The position numbers and the translations under genes are program-made. A model generated the notes under the pieces. That model saw only the letters and a program-made list of their open reading frames with translations. It did no database searches and had not been told where the DNA came from. A DNA stretch of 37,134 bases from an uncultured Enterobacterales bacterium. Its GTDB lineage: Bacteria > Pseudomonadota > Gammaproteobacteria > Enterobacterales > Enterobacteriaceae. Within the stretch, counting starts at the first letter, position 1; each line of letters begins with the position of its first letter. Of the stretch, positions 7,848 to 16,713 are shown one piece after another. The stretch covers positions 1-37,134 of the forward strand of contig CAMLBO010000045.1 in the NCBI GenBank assembly GCA_946478305.1, in the 5' to 3' direction.

Positions 7848-8825
7848 TTAGCCGCCGTTGACGGCTTTCTTTGCATCCAGCGCTTTATGGATTGCCGCTT
7901 CGAGTTCGTTGATTTCAAACTTCGCCACATAACCGTCGGCACCCACCTTGCGAACGTGATCTTCGTTGGCGCTGCCGGACAAGGACGAATGGATAATCAC
8001 CGGAATGTTCTTCAGGAACTCATCGCGTTTGATATTGAGCGTCAGCGTAAAGCCGTCCATCTCGGGCATTTCTAAATCCGTCAGCACGAACGATATTTTA
8101 TCGGAAACAGGTCGCCCTTCTGCCCTGGCCTCTTCCGCCATTTTTTTAATCTTGTTCCAGGCTTCAAGACCGGTCACATGCATGATAGCGGGCACCTTCA
8201 TCGCATCCAGGCCGTGCTGCAACATGGAACGGGCAACTTTAGAGTCTTCCGCAATAATCGCCACCGCGCCCGGTTTAAGGGCAAACGCTTTGGTTTTCTG
8301 GCTGTCTATTTTGGTGTTGCGTTCCGGCGGGACGATGTCATACAGAATCTGCTCAACGTCGAGTACCAGCGCCAGGCGGTTGCTCGCAGAGTCGTTGTCC
8401 AGACGCGCAATGCTGGTGATATTACGGCTCTTCACGCCAGCCTCTGCGGCCAGTACCTGGCTCCATTCAAGGCGAACAATGTCATCTACCGACTCCACGG
8501 CAAAGGCCTGCGTGCTGCGCGCATACTCGGTGACCAGCAAAATGTTCAGGCCGGTTTTCGGTACACAGCCCACCACCGCAGGAAGGTCGATCACCGGAAT
8601 AATTTCGCCGCGAATATTCGCGATGCCTAACATCGGTGACACCATGCCCGCCGCTTTAGTCAGAGGTGGCATCGGGACAATTTCGCGCAGTTTAAACACG
8701 TTGATTCCGTACAGTTCCGACTGTTCTTCATCCGGTGAGGTCCCCAGGCGGAACAGCAGTAACTCGAACCGGTTTGATGAGGTGAGATTGGTTCTCTCAT
8801 CGATATCTTTTTGAAAATTATCCAT
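7848..8825 (-). CDS. cheV: CheV, chemotaxis coupling protein with receiver domain
   Basis: 325 residues from the ATG at 8825 (MDNFQKDIDERTNL), which has GGGGAAAG upstream. The in-frame start at 8873 would add 16 residues atypical of CheV. The CheW-like domain (about 15-165) couples receptors to CheA. The response-regulator domain (about 186-320) has acidic residues AED near 193, phospho-acceptor Asp250 in LTDLEMPEMDG, Ser280 and Lys302. CheV is thought to tune signalling by binding phosphate from CheA. No other chemotaxis gene is nearby, which is common for cheV. A sigma-28-like promoter lies 67 bp upstream. Confidence 0.96.
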   Translation of the reverse strand: MDNFQKDIDERTNLTSSNRFELLLFRLGTSPDEEQSELYGINVFKLREIVPMPPLTKAAGMVSPMLGIANIRGEIIPVIDLPAVVGCVPKTGLNILLVTEYARSTQAFAVESVDDIVRLEWSQVLAAEAGVKSRNITSIARLDNDSASNRLALVLDVEQILYDIVPPERNTKIDSQKTKAFALKPGAVAIIAEDSKVARSMLQHGLDAMKVPAIMHVTGLEAWNKIKKMAEEARAEGRPVSDKISFVLTDLEMPEMDGFTLTLNIKRDEFLKNIPVIIHSSLSGSANEDHVRKVGADGYVAKFEINELEAAIHKALDAKKAVNGG

Positions 8826-8891
8826 ACTTTCCCCAATGAGAAAACGTGATGATGTGCGCTGACGCGAAGGCATCTTGCAGAACTGATCTAT

Positions 8892-8918
8892 TTATCGGCC
8901 AACGGGGGAAAATGCTTA
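8892..8918 (-). promoter_or_regulatory. Sigma-28 (FliA)-type promoter of cheV
   Basis: On the minus strand, TAAGCATT (8918-8911), an 11-base spacer, and GCCGATAA (8899-8892). The -10 matches the enterobacterial FliA consensus exactly, the spacer is the standard length, and the -35 matches TAAAGTTT at five of eight positions. A start near 8884 gives a leader of about 60 bases before the cheV ATG. It places cheV among late flagellar genes, as known for other cheV-bearing enterics. Confidence 0.75.
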
Positions 8919-8931
8919 GGCGTGATAACAG

Positions 8932-8967
8932 AAAAGCCCGCCTGCAGTAAATAAGACGGGCTTGGTT
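8932..8967 (-). terminator. Terminator after opgB
   Basis: AAGCCCG (8934-8940) pairs with CGGGCTT (8957-8963) over a 16-base loop. On the minus strand the hairpin is followed directly by TT, giving CTTTTCTG. It lies just past the opgB stop and upstream of the cheV promoter, so it insulates cheV from opgB transcription. The plus strand reads CTTGGTTTT after the stem and could terminate weakly too. Confidence 0.7.
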
Positions 8968-8988
8968 TTGACAGATGTCCTGCTCAGG

Positions 8989-11292
8989 TTACGACTGCGT
9001 ATCCCGGTCTTCAACTGACAGTGATACCAGCCCGATCCCCAGCTTTCTCGGTTCGAAACCGCCGCTGGTGCCTTCCGTCGGCTCAGTCGGCGACGGCGGC
9101 GTGATGACGATGCTCTGCGCATTGCCCGGATTACTGAACTGCAGGGTCTGGGTGTCGTCTTTATCGCTGAAGGTGACGAAATGCTCTTCATCCCCCACTT
9201 TCACCGAAATCGGTTTGCCGATGTTATTGCCATAGGCACGGGCACGCAGTACCACGTCAAAGTTAGCGGGGAGCGGATCAACGTAATCAATGGTGACCGC
9301 CGGGGCCAGATTGGCATCTGACCAACGGCCCCAGTTCTCCACGTCTGACACACCGGTAATGGCTTTCACCTGCTGTGGTAAACCCGGCAACATGAAGGCA
9401 ATAGCCGGTGACTGGTATTTGGTTTGGGCGTCATCAATATTCAGCGCTTTAACGGTTTCCTGGTAAGCCTGCTGGCTGCCCGCCGTTTCTTTGCTGAAAT
9501 CTACACTGCCCTTATAGACGGCACCGGTGGCCTGCACGATGGCCGGCCTGGAACCCAGATTGCCCGAGGCAACGCACAACCCGGGATTCAGTGCCAGCTC
9601 CGGTGCCCAGACGCGGCCCATCTCATAGCACTTATCCACCCAGACAAAGTTGTCGCTGACGGTCAATGAGGCCAGCTGTTTTTTCAATGGTGTCGACAGA
9701 TAAACGTCAAACATCGGTTCAATTTTGTTCGGCGTCACTTTGAGAATAAACGGCGTTTTGATCGCCATACCGGAGAAGGTAAAGGTATTGGCTTTGTTAT
9801 CCACCACATATTTACTGATGCTGTTCGGGAAGCCCCACTGCTTGATCACCGCTGGCTTCCAACTGTCGATTTTCTCATCAATATTCATAAACTGCGTGGC
9901 CAGCGAGGTGCTGGACAGGCCGCTGCGCCCCAGGCCGATAAAGTTATCACCGCCCATCAAGTCCAGGATCGTTGCACCATTATCAATGGTGCTGCGTTTG
10001 ACGTTATTCAGCTCAGCCTGCGGGTTGCGCCCATCCATCACGAAGAAAAGATCCTTGCGGTTTTTCTTGGTCAGAATGTCATAGGCGGTGTTGTTCATCG
10101 CCAGATGGTCCGAACTCACCACAATGATCGTGTTGTCGTAATAGCCGGACGCTTTGATTTTATCGATAAACGCTGCCAACAGCTGCTGGCTGCACGCCAC
10201 GGCGCTGAGCGAGCGGTTCTCTTTTTTGTTGTAGAAGTACTCTTTTTTGGTACAGCCACGCGAGATAAACCCGTCCGGATGGTGGGTATCCACCGTCAGG
10301 GCAAACAGTGAGAAAGGTTTACCGGCCTTACTCAGCTCGACATACTTCTTGAATACCTCATCCAGCAGCGTGTCGTCATACCATCCCCAGTCATTTTTGT
10401 ACTGAGGGTCCGCCACCGTGCTACGCAGTTCGTTATAGCCGTACAAATAGTCGAAACCGTGGGATTTGAGGAAGGTGCCTTTACCGGCAAAGGCCAGCTC
10501 AGCCCCCTGATAGAAATAGTTGTCGTAACCTGCCCCTTTGAGCACATCGCCCAGGCAGATATTTTCAGGATAAAAGGTGGAGAGCGCGCTGGACGCGTTA
10601 CCGTCAAAGGGCGCAAACAGCGGGATCCCGCACTGCGACGAAACCATACCGGCGATGGTATAACCGGTGCCCGGCACCTGACGCGTGGCAGTAAAATCGA
10701 TGCTGGCATCTTTGTGGCGCGCCAGCTCAGTGGTCAATCCTGGGAAAGTCTGTTCATCAAAATACGTGCGCTCCAGACTTTCGCCATAGATATAGACCAG
10801 GTTGGGTTTCTTCCCCTTCACCACTTTTTGCGGCACTTTGTAGTAGGTATCAAAGTCGGCGGTATCGCCGCTGATTTGGGTTTTAACCAGCCGCGAAATG
10901 TTTTGGAACGCCTGCGTGGACCCCACGGAAAACACCGCCAGCACCACGGCCAGCACGCTGAATTTCCAGCTGCTGTTGTGGCTTTTACGTTTTTTCAGGC
11001 ACCAGACCAGCAGGGAGACAATCACCGCCAGCGCCACCACCAGACCGGAAAACGGCAGGATATATTTGGTCAGGCCCGCGCCTTTCAGGCTGCTGGTCAC
11101 GGTATAGAGCACCGCATCGGTAATGCCGTCGCCGGTAAAGTAGTTACTGCCGATCAGCACCAGATTCAAAATGACATACAAACAGAGGAAAAACAGCAGC
11201 AGGGAAAACCACACGCGCCCCGCAGAGGCCCGCCGGATATAGAGGAAAATGGACGATATAAAGAACAAGAATGAAACCAAATCTGAGACCAT
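8989..11292 (-). CDS. opgB: OpgB (MdoB), phosphoglycerol transferase I
   Basis: 767 residues (E. coli OpgB has 763). Transfers phosphoglycerol from phosphatidylglycerol onto osmoregulated periplasmic glucans at the outer face of the inner membrane. Four hydrophobic helices lie in about 1-140 (for example VSFLFFISSIFLYI, LLLFFLCLYVILNLVLI). The large periplasmic sulfatase-fold domain follows, with the nucleophile threonine in IYGESLERTYF, and the later VDTHHPDG and VVSSDHLAMNNTAYD metal-site motifs. The C-terminal extension after about 600 (WGRWSDANLAP, KLGIGLVSLSVEDRD) matches the E. coli protein. Monocistronic, with its own promoter and terminator. Confidence 0.95.
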   Translation of the reverse strand: MVSDLVSFLFFISSIFLYIRRASAGRVWFSLLLFFLCLYVILNLVLIGSNYFTGDGITDAVLYTVTSSLKGAGLTKYILPFSGLVVALAVIVSLLVWCLKKRKSHNSSWKFSVLAVVLAVFSVGSTQAFQNISRLVKTQISGDTADFDTYYKVPQKVVKGKKPNLVYIYGESLERTYFDEQTFPGLTTELARHKDASIDFTATRQVPGTGYTIAGMVSSQCGIPLFAPFDGNASSALSTFYPENICLGDVLKGAGYDNYFYQGAELAFAGKGTFLKSHGFDYLYGYNELRSTVADPQYKNDWGWYDDTLLDEVFKKYVELSKAGKPFSLFALTVDTHHPDGFISRGCTKKEYFYNKKENRSLSAVACSQQLLAAFIDKIKASGYYDNTIIVVSSDHLAMNNTAYDILTKKNRKDLFFVMDGRNPQAELNNVKRSTIDNGATILDLMGGDNFIGLGRSGLSSTSLATQFMNIDEKIDSWKPAVIKQWGFPNSISKYVVDNKANTFTFSGMAIKTPFILKVTPNKIEPMFDVYLSTPLKKQLASLTVSDNFVWVDKCYEMGRVWAPELALNPGLCVASGNLGSRPAIVQATGAVYKGSVDFSKETAGSQQAYQETVKALNIDDAQTKYQSPAIAFMLPGLPQQVKAITGVSDVENWGRWSDANLAPAVTIDYVDPLPANFDVVLRARAYGNNIGKPISVKVGDEEHFVTFSDKDDTQTLQFSNPGNAQSIVITPPSPTEPTEGTSGGFEPRKLGIGLVSLSVEDRDTQS

Positions 11293-11375
11293 CTGCTGCG
11301 CCCTGCGACATAAAAAAGGTTAAAAACGGGGATCATGCCTGCGATGCGCAGGGGCCGTAAAAAACGGGGATGCGC

Positions 11376-11405
11376 TATATAGCGTAATAAAATCAGCAGG
11401 GTCAA
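11376..11405 (-). promoter_or_regulatory. Candidate sigma-70 promoter of opgB
   Basis: Minus-strand TTGACC (11405-11400), an 18-base spacer and TATATA (11381-11376). The -10 sits in a perfect 12-bp palindrome CGCTATATAGCG (11373-11384), which could be an operator. A start here gives a leader of about 80 bases. The rest of the 309-bp gap between opgB and livF holds only the liv hairpin at 11543-11576. Confidence 0.5.
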
Positions 11406-11542
11406 CGACTGTTTGCTGCCTTAGGTAAGGAAAGCCTCACAAAATGGCAAAACATGCGGAAAATGTGATCAGACTCGCGCATTACTGTATAAAATTTTTA
11501 ACTGAAATTTAATTATGTCGCAACATTCTGCGGCAGCAAGTT

Positions 11543-11576
11543 AAATTGTGCGGATGCCCGCCAGCCCGCACAATTT
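11543..11576 (-). terminator. Hairpin at the end of the liv operon
   Basis: AAATTGTGCGG (11543-11553) and CCGCACAATTT (11566-11576) are exact reverse complements around a 12-base loop, 26 bases beyond the livF stop. On the minus strand the right arm ends in AATTTAACTT, so the U-tract is short. Terminator or 3'-end stabilising stem is the likely role. Confidence 0.65.
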
Positions 11577-11601
11577 CAGTCAATTCCCACGTAACACGTC
11601 G

Positions 11602-12318
11602 TCAAATCCCCCCTAAGTAGGCCTTGCGCACGTCGCTGTCTCCCAACAGTTCGGCTCCCGTGCCCGTCATGCGAATCTGACCGTTCACCATCACGTACCC
11701 CCGGTCAGACAGTTTCAGCGCATGGTGCGCATTCTGCTCGACCAGAAAGATCGTCATGCCGCTTTGTGCCAGCTCGCGCAGCGTCTGAAAGATCTGCTTG
11801 ACGATAATGGGGGCCAGCCCGAGGCTCGGTTCATCCAGCAGCAGCAGTGTTGGCCGGCTCATCAGCGCGCGGGCTATTGCCAACATCTGCTGTTCACCAC
11901 CGGATAAGGTCATTGCCCGCTGTTTGCGCCGCTCTTTAAGGCGGGGGAACAGCTCAAACAGGGTTTGCAGATCCTCAGCCGCGTGTTTATCCCCGATGGG
12001 AATGGTGCCCATTAGCAGGTTTTCCTCGACGGTCATGTCAGGAAATACCCGCCGCCCCTCAGGCGACTGGGCGATGCCGCCGGAGGCAATAAAGTGCGTG
12101 GATTTACGGCTGATATCTTCGCCGCGAAACAGGATCTGTCCGCTACGAATGTGCGGCTGACCAAAAATTGACATCAGCAGGGTCGATTTTCCTGCGCCGT
12201 TGGCACCAATCAGCGCCACGGTCTCTCCCTGATTCACCGTCAGCGAGACGTTCTGCAACGCCTGGATCGCGCCGTAATAGACGTTCACGTCACGAAATTC
12301 GAGCATGGCTTCACTCAT
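11602..12318 (-). CDS. livF: LivF, branched-chain amino acid ABC importer ATPase
   Basis: 238 residues, normal LivF length. Walker A GANGAGKS at 38-45, signature LSGGEQQ near 138, Walker B LLLLDEPSLGLAP near 160, and the switch histidine region EQNAHHALKLSD. Hydrolyses ATP with LivG to drive transport through LivH/LivM. Its ATG overlaps the livG stop (ATGA), so the two are translationally coupled. Last gene of the operon. Confidence 0.95.
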   Translation of the reverse strand: MSEAMLEFRDVNVYYGAIQALQNVSLTVNQGETVALIGANGAGKSTLLMSIFGQPHIRSGQILFRGEDISRKSTHFIASGGIAQSPEGRRVFPDMTVEENLLMGTIPIGDKHAAEDLQTLFELFPRLKERRKQRAMTLSGGEQQMLAIARALMSRPTLLLLDEPSLGLAPIIVKQIFQTLRELAQSGMTIFLVEQNAHHALKLSDRGYVMVNGQIRMTGTGAELLGDSDVRKAYLGGI

Positions 12319-13211
12319 CGGTCAGTCTCCTCGTCATCCGCACCCAGATAGGCGGCTATCACCCGTTCATCATGCGCAATGGCCTGCGGCGTGCCCTCAG
12401 CAATCACGTCACCGTGATCGAGCACAATGATGTGGTCGGAGATCTCCATCACCATGCCCATGTCGTGCTCAATCAGCAGCACCGTGATCTGATGGTGGTC
12501 ACGCAGGAAACGGATGATTTTACTCAGCGCCCGCGTTTCCACCGGGTTCAGCCCCGCCGCCGGTTCATCCAGACAGACAACCTCAGGGCCGGTACACATG
12601 GCGCGGGCAATCTCCAGCCGCCGCTGCTGGCCATAGGACATCTCACCCGCCAGCCGGTTGGCGCACTCCACCAGATCCACCACTTCCAGCCAGTAAAAGG
12701 CCCGGTCCAGCGCGCGCTCTTCCGCCTGCCGGTAGCCCGGCGTATTGAGAATACCGGCGATCAGATTGCGGTTGGTCTGCATGTGCTGGGCCACCAGCAA
12801 GTTCTCTACTACCGACATTTCACGGAACAGGCGGATATTCTGGAAGGTACGGGCCAGCCCGGCGCGGTTCACCTGATGGGTACCGCCGAACATTTTATAG
12901 AACAGCCGCCGCCCGAAGCGTGGTGGATGAAGCCAGTCGCCAGGCTGGAATTTCTGCCCGAGCACCTGAATAACGTGAGTGGTTTTCAGCCGGGTATTGA
13001 GCAGAATATTACCGCCGCTGGCCTTATAGAAACCGGTCAGACAGTTGAATACCGTGGTTTTACCGGCACCGTTGGGGCCAATCAGCGCCGTAATCGAACC
13101 GCGCTTCACCTCAAGATTGACGTCGTTGAGCGCCCGGATGCCGCCAAAGTGCATCATCAGGTGTTCGACGCGAAGAATGGTGTCGCTGGACTGCGTAAAC
13201 GCTTCACTCAT
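12315..13211 (-). CDS. livG: LivG, branched-chain amino acid ABC importer ATPase (with insert)
   Basis: 298 residues, about 40 more than E. coli LivG (255). Walker A GPNGAGKT is at 45-52, the signature reads MSYGQQRRLEIARA, and Walker B CLDEPAAGLNP follows. The extra residues lie at about 72-115 (from LNTRLKTTHV to GGTHQVNRAG), between the Walker A strand and the Q-loop FQNIRLF. This insert-bearing form is known in other gamma-proteobacteria. Pairs with LivF as the ATPase heterodimer. Overlaps livM and livF by 4 bases each. Confidence 0.93.
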   Translation of the reverse strand: MSEAFTQSSDTILRVEHLMMHFGGIRALNDVNLEVKRGSITALIGPNGAGKTTVFNCLTGFYKASGGNILLNTRLKTTHVIQVLGQKFQPGDWLHPPRFGRRLFYKMFGGTHQVNRAGLARTFQNIRLFREMSVVENLLVAQHMQTNRNLIAGILNTPGYRQAEERALDRAFYWLEVVDLVECANRLAGEMSYGQQRRLEIARAMCTGPEVVCLDEPAAGLNPVETRALSKIIRFLRDHHQITVLLIEHDMGMVMEISDHIIVLDHGDVIAEGTPQAIAHDERVIAAYLGADDEETDR

Positions 13212-14494
13212 GGCGCCACTCCTTTTCGCACGGCAATTCCGCTGCGGCTGATGCGCATTAATCCACGTGGCCGCCAGATCATCATCACCACCATCAGCAC
13301 GCCGAACAGCAGCACGCGGTATTCGGCAAAGCTGCGCAGCAGCTCGGGGGCCACGGTGAGAACAAAGGCCGCCAGCACCACGCCGAGGGTAGACCCCATC
13401 CCGCCCAGCACCACAATGGCGAGGATCAGCGCGGATTCAAAAAAGGTGAATGACGTCGGGTTAACGAAGCCCTGATAGGTGGCAAAAAACACCCCCGCCA
13501 GCCCGGCAGTGGAAGCCCCGAGCGTAAAGGCCGAGAGTTTCACCAGAACGTGATTCAGCCCCATGGCGCGACAGGCAATTTCGTCCTCGCGTAGCGCTTC
13601 CCACGCACGGCCAATCGGCATGCGGGTCAGCCGGTGTTTGATGTAAAGCACCAGCAGCACCACCAGAATCAGGATGGCGTAAATAAAGATGAATTTCAGA
13701 TTGGGGTTATAGGGGATATGCAGGAATTCGTGGATCGGCACGCCGCCCTCTTTCGCCCGGCGGCCAAACTCCAGCCCGAAAAAGGTCGGCGACGGTGCGG
13801 AAATACCGTTCGGCCCGCCGGTAAAACTGACCCAGTTGTTGAGCACCAGTCGGATAATTTCCCCAAAGCCCAGCGTAACAATCGCCAAATAGTCGCCGTG
13901 CATGCGCAGCACCGGAAAGCCCAGCAGCGCACCAGCCATGGCTGCCATAATGGCTGCGATGGGCAGCATCGACCAAAACCCCAGCCCGAGATATTGATAG
14001 CCGAGCGCCAGCCCGTAAGCGCCGATGGCGTAAAAGGCCACGTACCCGAGATCCAGCAGGCCCGCCAGCCCGACCACGATATTCAGCCCGAGCCCCAGCA
14101 GCACGTAAATCAACCCCAGAATAGCCACGGTCAGAATGTATTTGGTCGCCACAAACGGAAAGAAAGCCGCCAGCACCAGGATCAGCGGAATGATCCAGCG
14201 CAGATTACTTTTGTGACCCACGGGCCTTACGTAAACGCCCGCGCTGTCGGCTTCAAAACGCTGCATCACCCGCTGGCCGGTGGACGTTTGTAAAAACAGG
14301 CTGAGCAAGAAACGCCCGGCCATCACCACCGCGATGATCCACACCAGCCGCAGCGCGTGGAAATCGAAGCTGTAGCCGTCAAGCACCACGCCGACAATCG
14401 GCCCGAAAATGATTAAGGCGATAAGCCCAGCCAGTATGGCGTCCAGCAGGCAGGGTTTGAGTTGAATGCGCGAGGACATTGTGTGGTCAGACAT
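13208..14494 (-). CDS. livM: LivM, branched-chain amino acid ABC importer permease
   Basis: 428 residues (E. coli LivM is 425). Multi-spanning inner-membrane permease. The N-terminal extension with two early helices is typical of LivM. The core contains the GLGLNIVVGLAGLLDLGYVAFYAIGAY family segment and the cytoplasmic loop RLTRMPIGRAWEALREDEIACRAMGLN, which docks with the ATPases. Forms the channel with LivH. It follows livH by 9 bases and overlaps the livG start by 4. Confidence 0.95.
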   Translation of the reverse strand: MSDHTMSSRIQLKPCLLDAILAGLIALIIFGPIVGVVLDGYSFDFHALRLVWIIAVVMAGRFLLSLFLQTSTGQRVMQRFEADSAGVYVRPVGHKSNLRWIIPLILVLAAFFPFVATKYILTVAILGLIYVLLGLGLNIVVGLAGLLDLGYVAFYAIGAYGLALGYQYLGLGFWSMLPIAAIMAAMAGALLGFPVLRMHGDYLAIVTLGFGEIIRLVLNNWVSFTGGPNGISAPSPTFFGLEFGRRAKEGGVPIHEFLHIPYNPNLKFIFIYAILILVVLLVLYIKHRLTRMPIGRAWEALREDEIACRAMGLNHVLVKLSAFTLGASTAGLAGVFFATYQGFVNPTSFTFFESALILAIVVLGGMGSTLGVVLAAFVLTVAPELLRSFAEYRVLLFGVLMVVMMIWRPRGLMRISRSGIAVRKGVAP

Positions 14495-14503
14495 TATTCC
14501 CCC

Positions 14504-15418
14504 TCAGACCTTAGCCACAACAGGGCGGCCCAACAGCCCCTGTGGACGAAAAATCAGGATCACCACCAGCAGCCCGAAGGAGAAAACGTCTTTGTAATCG
14601 GAATTCACCATGCCCGAGAACTGCGCTTCGGCAATACCTAAAATTAGTCCCCCCAGCATGGCCCCCGGCAGCGAACCAATGCCGCCCAGCACCGCCGCCG
14701 TAAAGGCTTTGATGCCGATGATAAACCCGGCGTAAAAATCAAAGGTGCCGTAATTCATGATGACCAGCACACCGGCCAGACCCGCCATCGCCGCGCCAAT
14801 CATAAACACCAGCGAGATCACCCGGTCAGTATTAATGCCGAGGATCGCGGCCATTTTGCGGTCCTGCTGCGTGGCGCGACACATGCGCCCCAGTTTGGTG
14901 TGCCCGATGATGTAGGTCAGCACCAACATGCCGACGAGCGACGCAATCAGGATAAAGATTTTGGTGTAAGTCATCTGGACAAAGCTTTCGCCAATATGAA
15001 AACGCACCGCGCCTTCAATCATGGTCGGGATGCCCTGCTGGCGCGGACCCTGGCTGGTTTGTGCGTAGTTTTGCAGGATAAGCGACATGCCGATGGCCGA
15101 AATCAGCGGCGCCAGACGGGTCGAGTTACGCAGCGGTTTATAGGCGATGCGTTCAATCACCCAGCCATACACGCCGGTCACCGCGATGGTAAACACCAGC
15201 GTGCCTAAAATCAGCAGCGGAAAAGAGTGCAGACCGAAAAACGAGAGCAGTGCCAGCGCGATGGCGCACAGGTAGGCGGAGATCATGTAAACCTCGCCGT
15301 GAGCGAAGTTAATCATGCCAATAATGCCGTACACCATGGTGTAGCCAATGGCGATCAGGCCATACACGGCACCGAGCGTAATGCCGTTAAACAGCTGTTG
15401 CAGGAAGAATGAATCCAT
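14504..15418 (-). CDS. livH: LivH, branched-chain amino acid ABC importer permease
   Basis: 304 residues from the ATG at 15418 (MDSFFLQQLFNGITLGAVYGLIAIGYTMVYG), close to E. coli LivH (308). The longer in-frame start adds 18 polar residues with no family match. Typical motifs are GMINFAHGEVYM in the first third, the ATPase-contact loop LGRMCRATQQDRKMAAILGIN, and GGIGSLPGAMLGG near the end. The gene is separated from livK by 170 bp that contain the structured repeat, so its expression may be lower than that of the binding protein. Confidence 0.95.
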   Translation of the reverse strand: MDSFFLQQLFNGITLGAVYGLIAIGYTMVYGIIGMINFAHGEVYMISAYLCAIALALLSFFGLHSFPLLILGTLVFTIAVTGVYGWVIERIAYKPLRNSTRLAPLISAIGMSLILQNYAQTSQGPRQQGIPTMIEGAVRFHIGESFVQMTYTKIFILIASLVGMLVLTYIIGHTKLGRMCRATQQDRKMAAILGINTDRVISLVFMIGAAMAGLAGVLVIMNYGTFDFYAGFIIGIKAFTAAVLGGIGSLPGAMLGGLILGIAEAQFSGMVNSDYKDVFSFGLLVVILIFRPQGLLGRPVVAKV

Positions 15419-15475
15419 AAGTGCGCAGTCTCTTTTGGCGACCGCATTTGGGGAAGCGCGGCCAGAATTCATAAA

Positions 15476-15587
15476 GCGTTATTGTTGCAGCCAGTTTGGA
15501 CCCGGCCAGCGCGGAAACCCCGCAGCGTAAACGTAGTACGTGAGGAGTTTGAGCACTGCCCGGGTTCAAAATGGCAAATAAAATAGC
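15476..15587 (-). repeat. 112-bp structured intergenic repeat, copy A (livK-livH)
   Basis: Aligns without gaps to 27950-28061, about 90 of 112 positions identical. Outer arms TTTGGACCCGG (15495-15505) and CCGGGTTCAAA (15560-15570) pair (one G-T), and the inner part GTACGTGAGG is fully conserved. On the minus strand it begins 1 base after the livK stop codon. It does not match REP/BIME or ERIC core sequences as I know them. It lies inside the operon, so it is transcribed with liv mRNA. Confidence 0.8.
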
Positions 15588-15588
15588 T

Positions 15589-16713
15589 TTATTTCACTTC
15601 CTGATACTTACCCTTGTCATCCCATTTATAGACTACGTAATCTGAGACTTTCAGATCCCCCTTACTGTCCCAGGATTTTTTACCCATTACCGTGTCAACG
15701 GAATTGGCTTTCAGCCAGGCGCTGGCTTTGGCAGAATCGGTCCCGCCGGTGGCTTTGAAAGCGGCGGCGATAGCCTGAACAGAGGCGTAGGAGTAGAGCG
15801 TGTAGCCTTCTGGCTCGAACTTATTGGCGCGGAATTTATCGATAACGGTTTTACCTTCCGGGATCAGACGCGGATCTTTGCCAAAGGTCATCAGAATGCC
15901 ATTGGTGTACTGCGGGCCACCGGCGGCGGTCACCATCTCTTCGTTGACGATACAGTCACCGGAGAAGAAGGTGGCTTTTACGCCCTGCTCCCGCATCTGA
16001 CGCACCAGCGGACCGGCTTCAGGGTGGCAACCGCCGAAGAACACCACGTCGGGCTTGGCCGCACTGATTTTGGTCACCAGCGCGTTAAAATCTTTTTCAC
16101 CCCTCGACAGCCCTTCGTACATCACTTCGGTCACACCGCGTTTATTCAGCGCGGCTTTGGTGGCATCTGCCAGCCCCTGCCCATAAGTGTCTTTATCGTG
16201 GATCACCGCGACGCGTTTGGCGTGCAGTTTGTCGACGATGTAATCGCTTGCCACCAGCCCCTGCTGGTCATCACGGCCACACATGCGGAACATATCGGCC
16301 ATGCCGCGCTCGGTAATTTGCGGGTTAGTGGAACCCGGGGTGATGGCAATGATCCCGGCGTCGTTATACACCTCCGATGCAGGCATGGTGGAAGAGGAAC
16401 AGAAATGCCCCACCACGGCCTGCACTTTGTCCTGATCCACCAGACGGTTAGCCACCGCCACCGCCTGTTTAGGTTCACAGGCGTCATCCCCCTGCACCAG
16501 TTTGATTTTTTGCCCGTTAATGCCGCCTGCTGCGTTAATGTCTTCCGCCGCCTGCGTGGCCCCGTGCCAGTACTGATCGCCGTAAGTGGCATTTGGCCCG
16601 GTAAACGGCCCTGCCACGCCAATAACAATATCCGCCTGGGCAGAAAACGCCGTCACCAGACAACCTGCCAGTAAAAGGGAAAGAGGATTTCTTATCAATT
16701 TCATCGACATCAT
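15589..16713 (-). CDS. livK: LivJ/LivK/BraC-type periplasmic amino-acid binding protein
   Basis: 374 residues from the ATG at 16713, which has AAGGA at ideal spacing. A signal peptide ends about residue 27 (LLLAGCLVTAFSAQA before DIVIGVAGPFTGP). The mature protein shows type-I periplasmic binding features: YGDQYWHGATQAAEDINAAGGING, DDACEPKQAVAVANRLVDQ, GHFCSSSTMPAS and VIHDKDTYGQGLA. First gene of the operon; captures branched-chain (or related) amino acids for LivHMGF. The in-frame extension to 17058 is not protein-like. It could equally be called livJ; ligand preference cannot be read from the sequence. Confidence 0.9.
   Translation of the reverse strand: MMSMKLIRNPLSLLLAGCLVTAFSAQADIVIGVAGPFTGPNATYGDQYWHGATQAAEDINAAGGINGQKIKLVQGDDACEPKQAVAVANRLVDQDKVQAVVGHFCSSSTMPASEVYNDAGIIAITPGSTNPQITERGMADMFRMCGRDDQQGLVASDYIVDKLHAKRVAVIHDKDTYGQGLADATKAALNKRGVTEVMYEGLSRGEKDFNALVTKISAAKPDVVFFGGCHPEAGPLVRQMREQGVKATFFSGDCIVNEEMVTAAGGPQYTNGILMTFGKDPRLIPEGKTVIDKFRANKFEPEGYTLYSYASVQAIAAAFKATGGTDSAKASAWLKANSVDTVMGKKSWDSKGDLKVSDYVVYKWDDKGKYQEVK

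Noticed and set aside
7966-8814. 282-codon open frame antisense to cheV
   Set aside because: It mirrors the codon structure of cheV, has no ribosome site and a low-complexity, serine/arginine-rich product. CheV on the other strand is certain.
12168-13475. 435-codon open frame antisense to livF/livG/livM
   Set aside because: The translation is a shadow of three certain genes, rich in His, Gln and Arg, with no domain.
15476-15587. Repeat as ERIC or REP
   Set aside because: Length is near ERIC, but the conserved ERIC core and the REP palindrome are not recognisable. Kept as an unnamed family.
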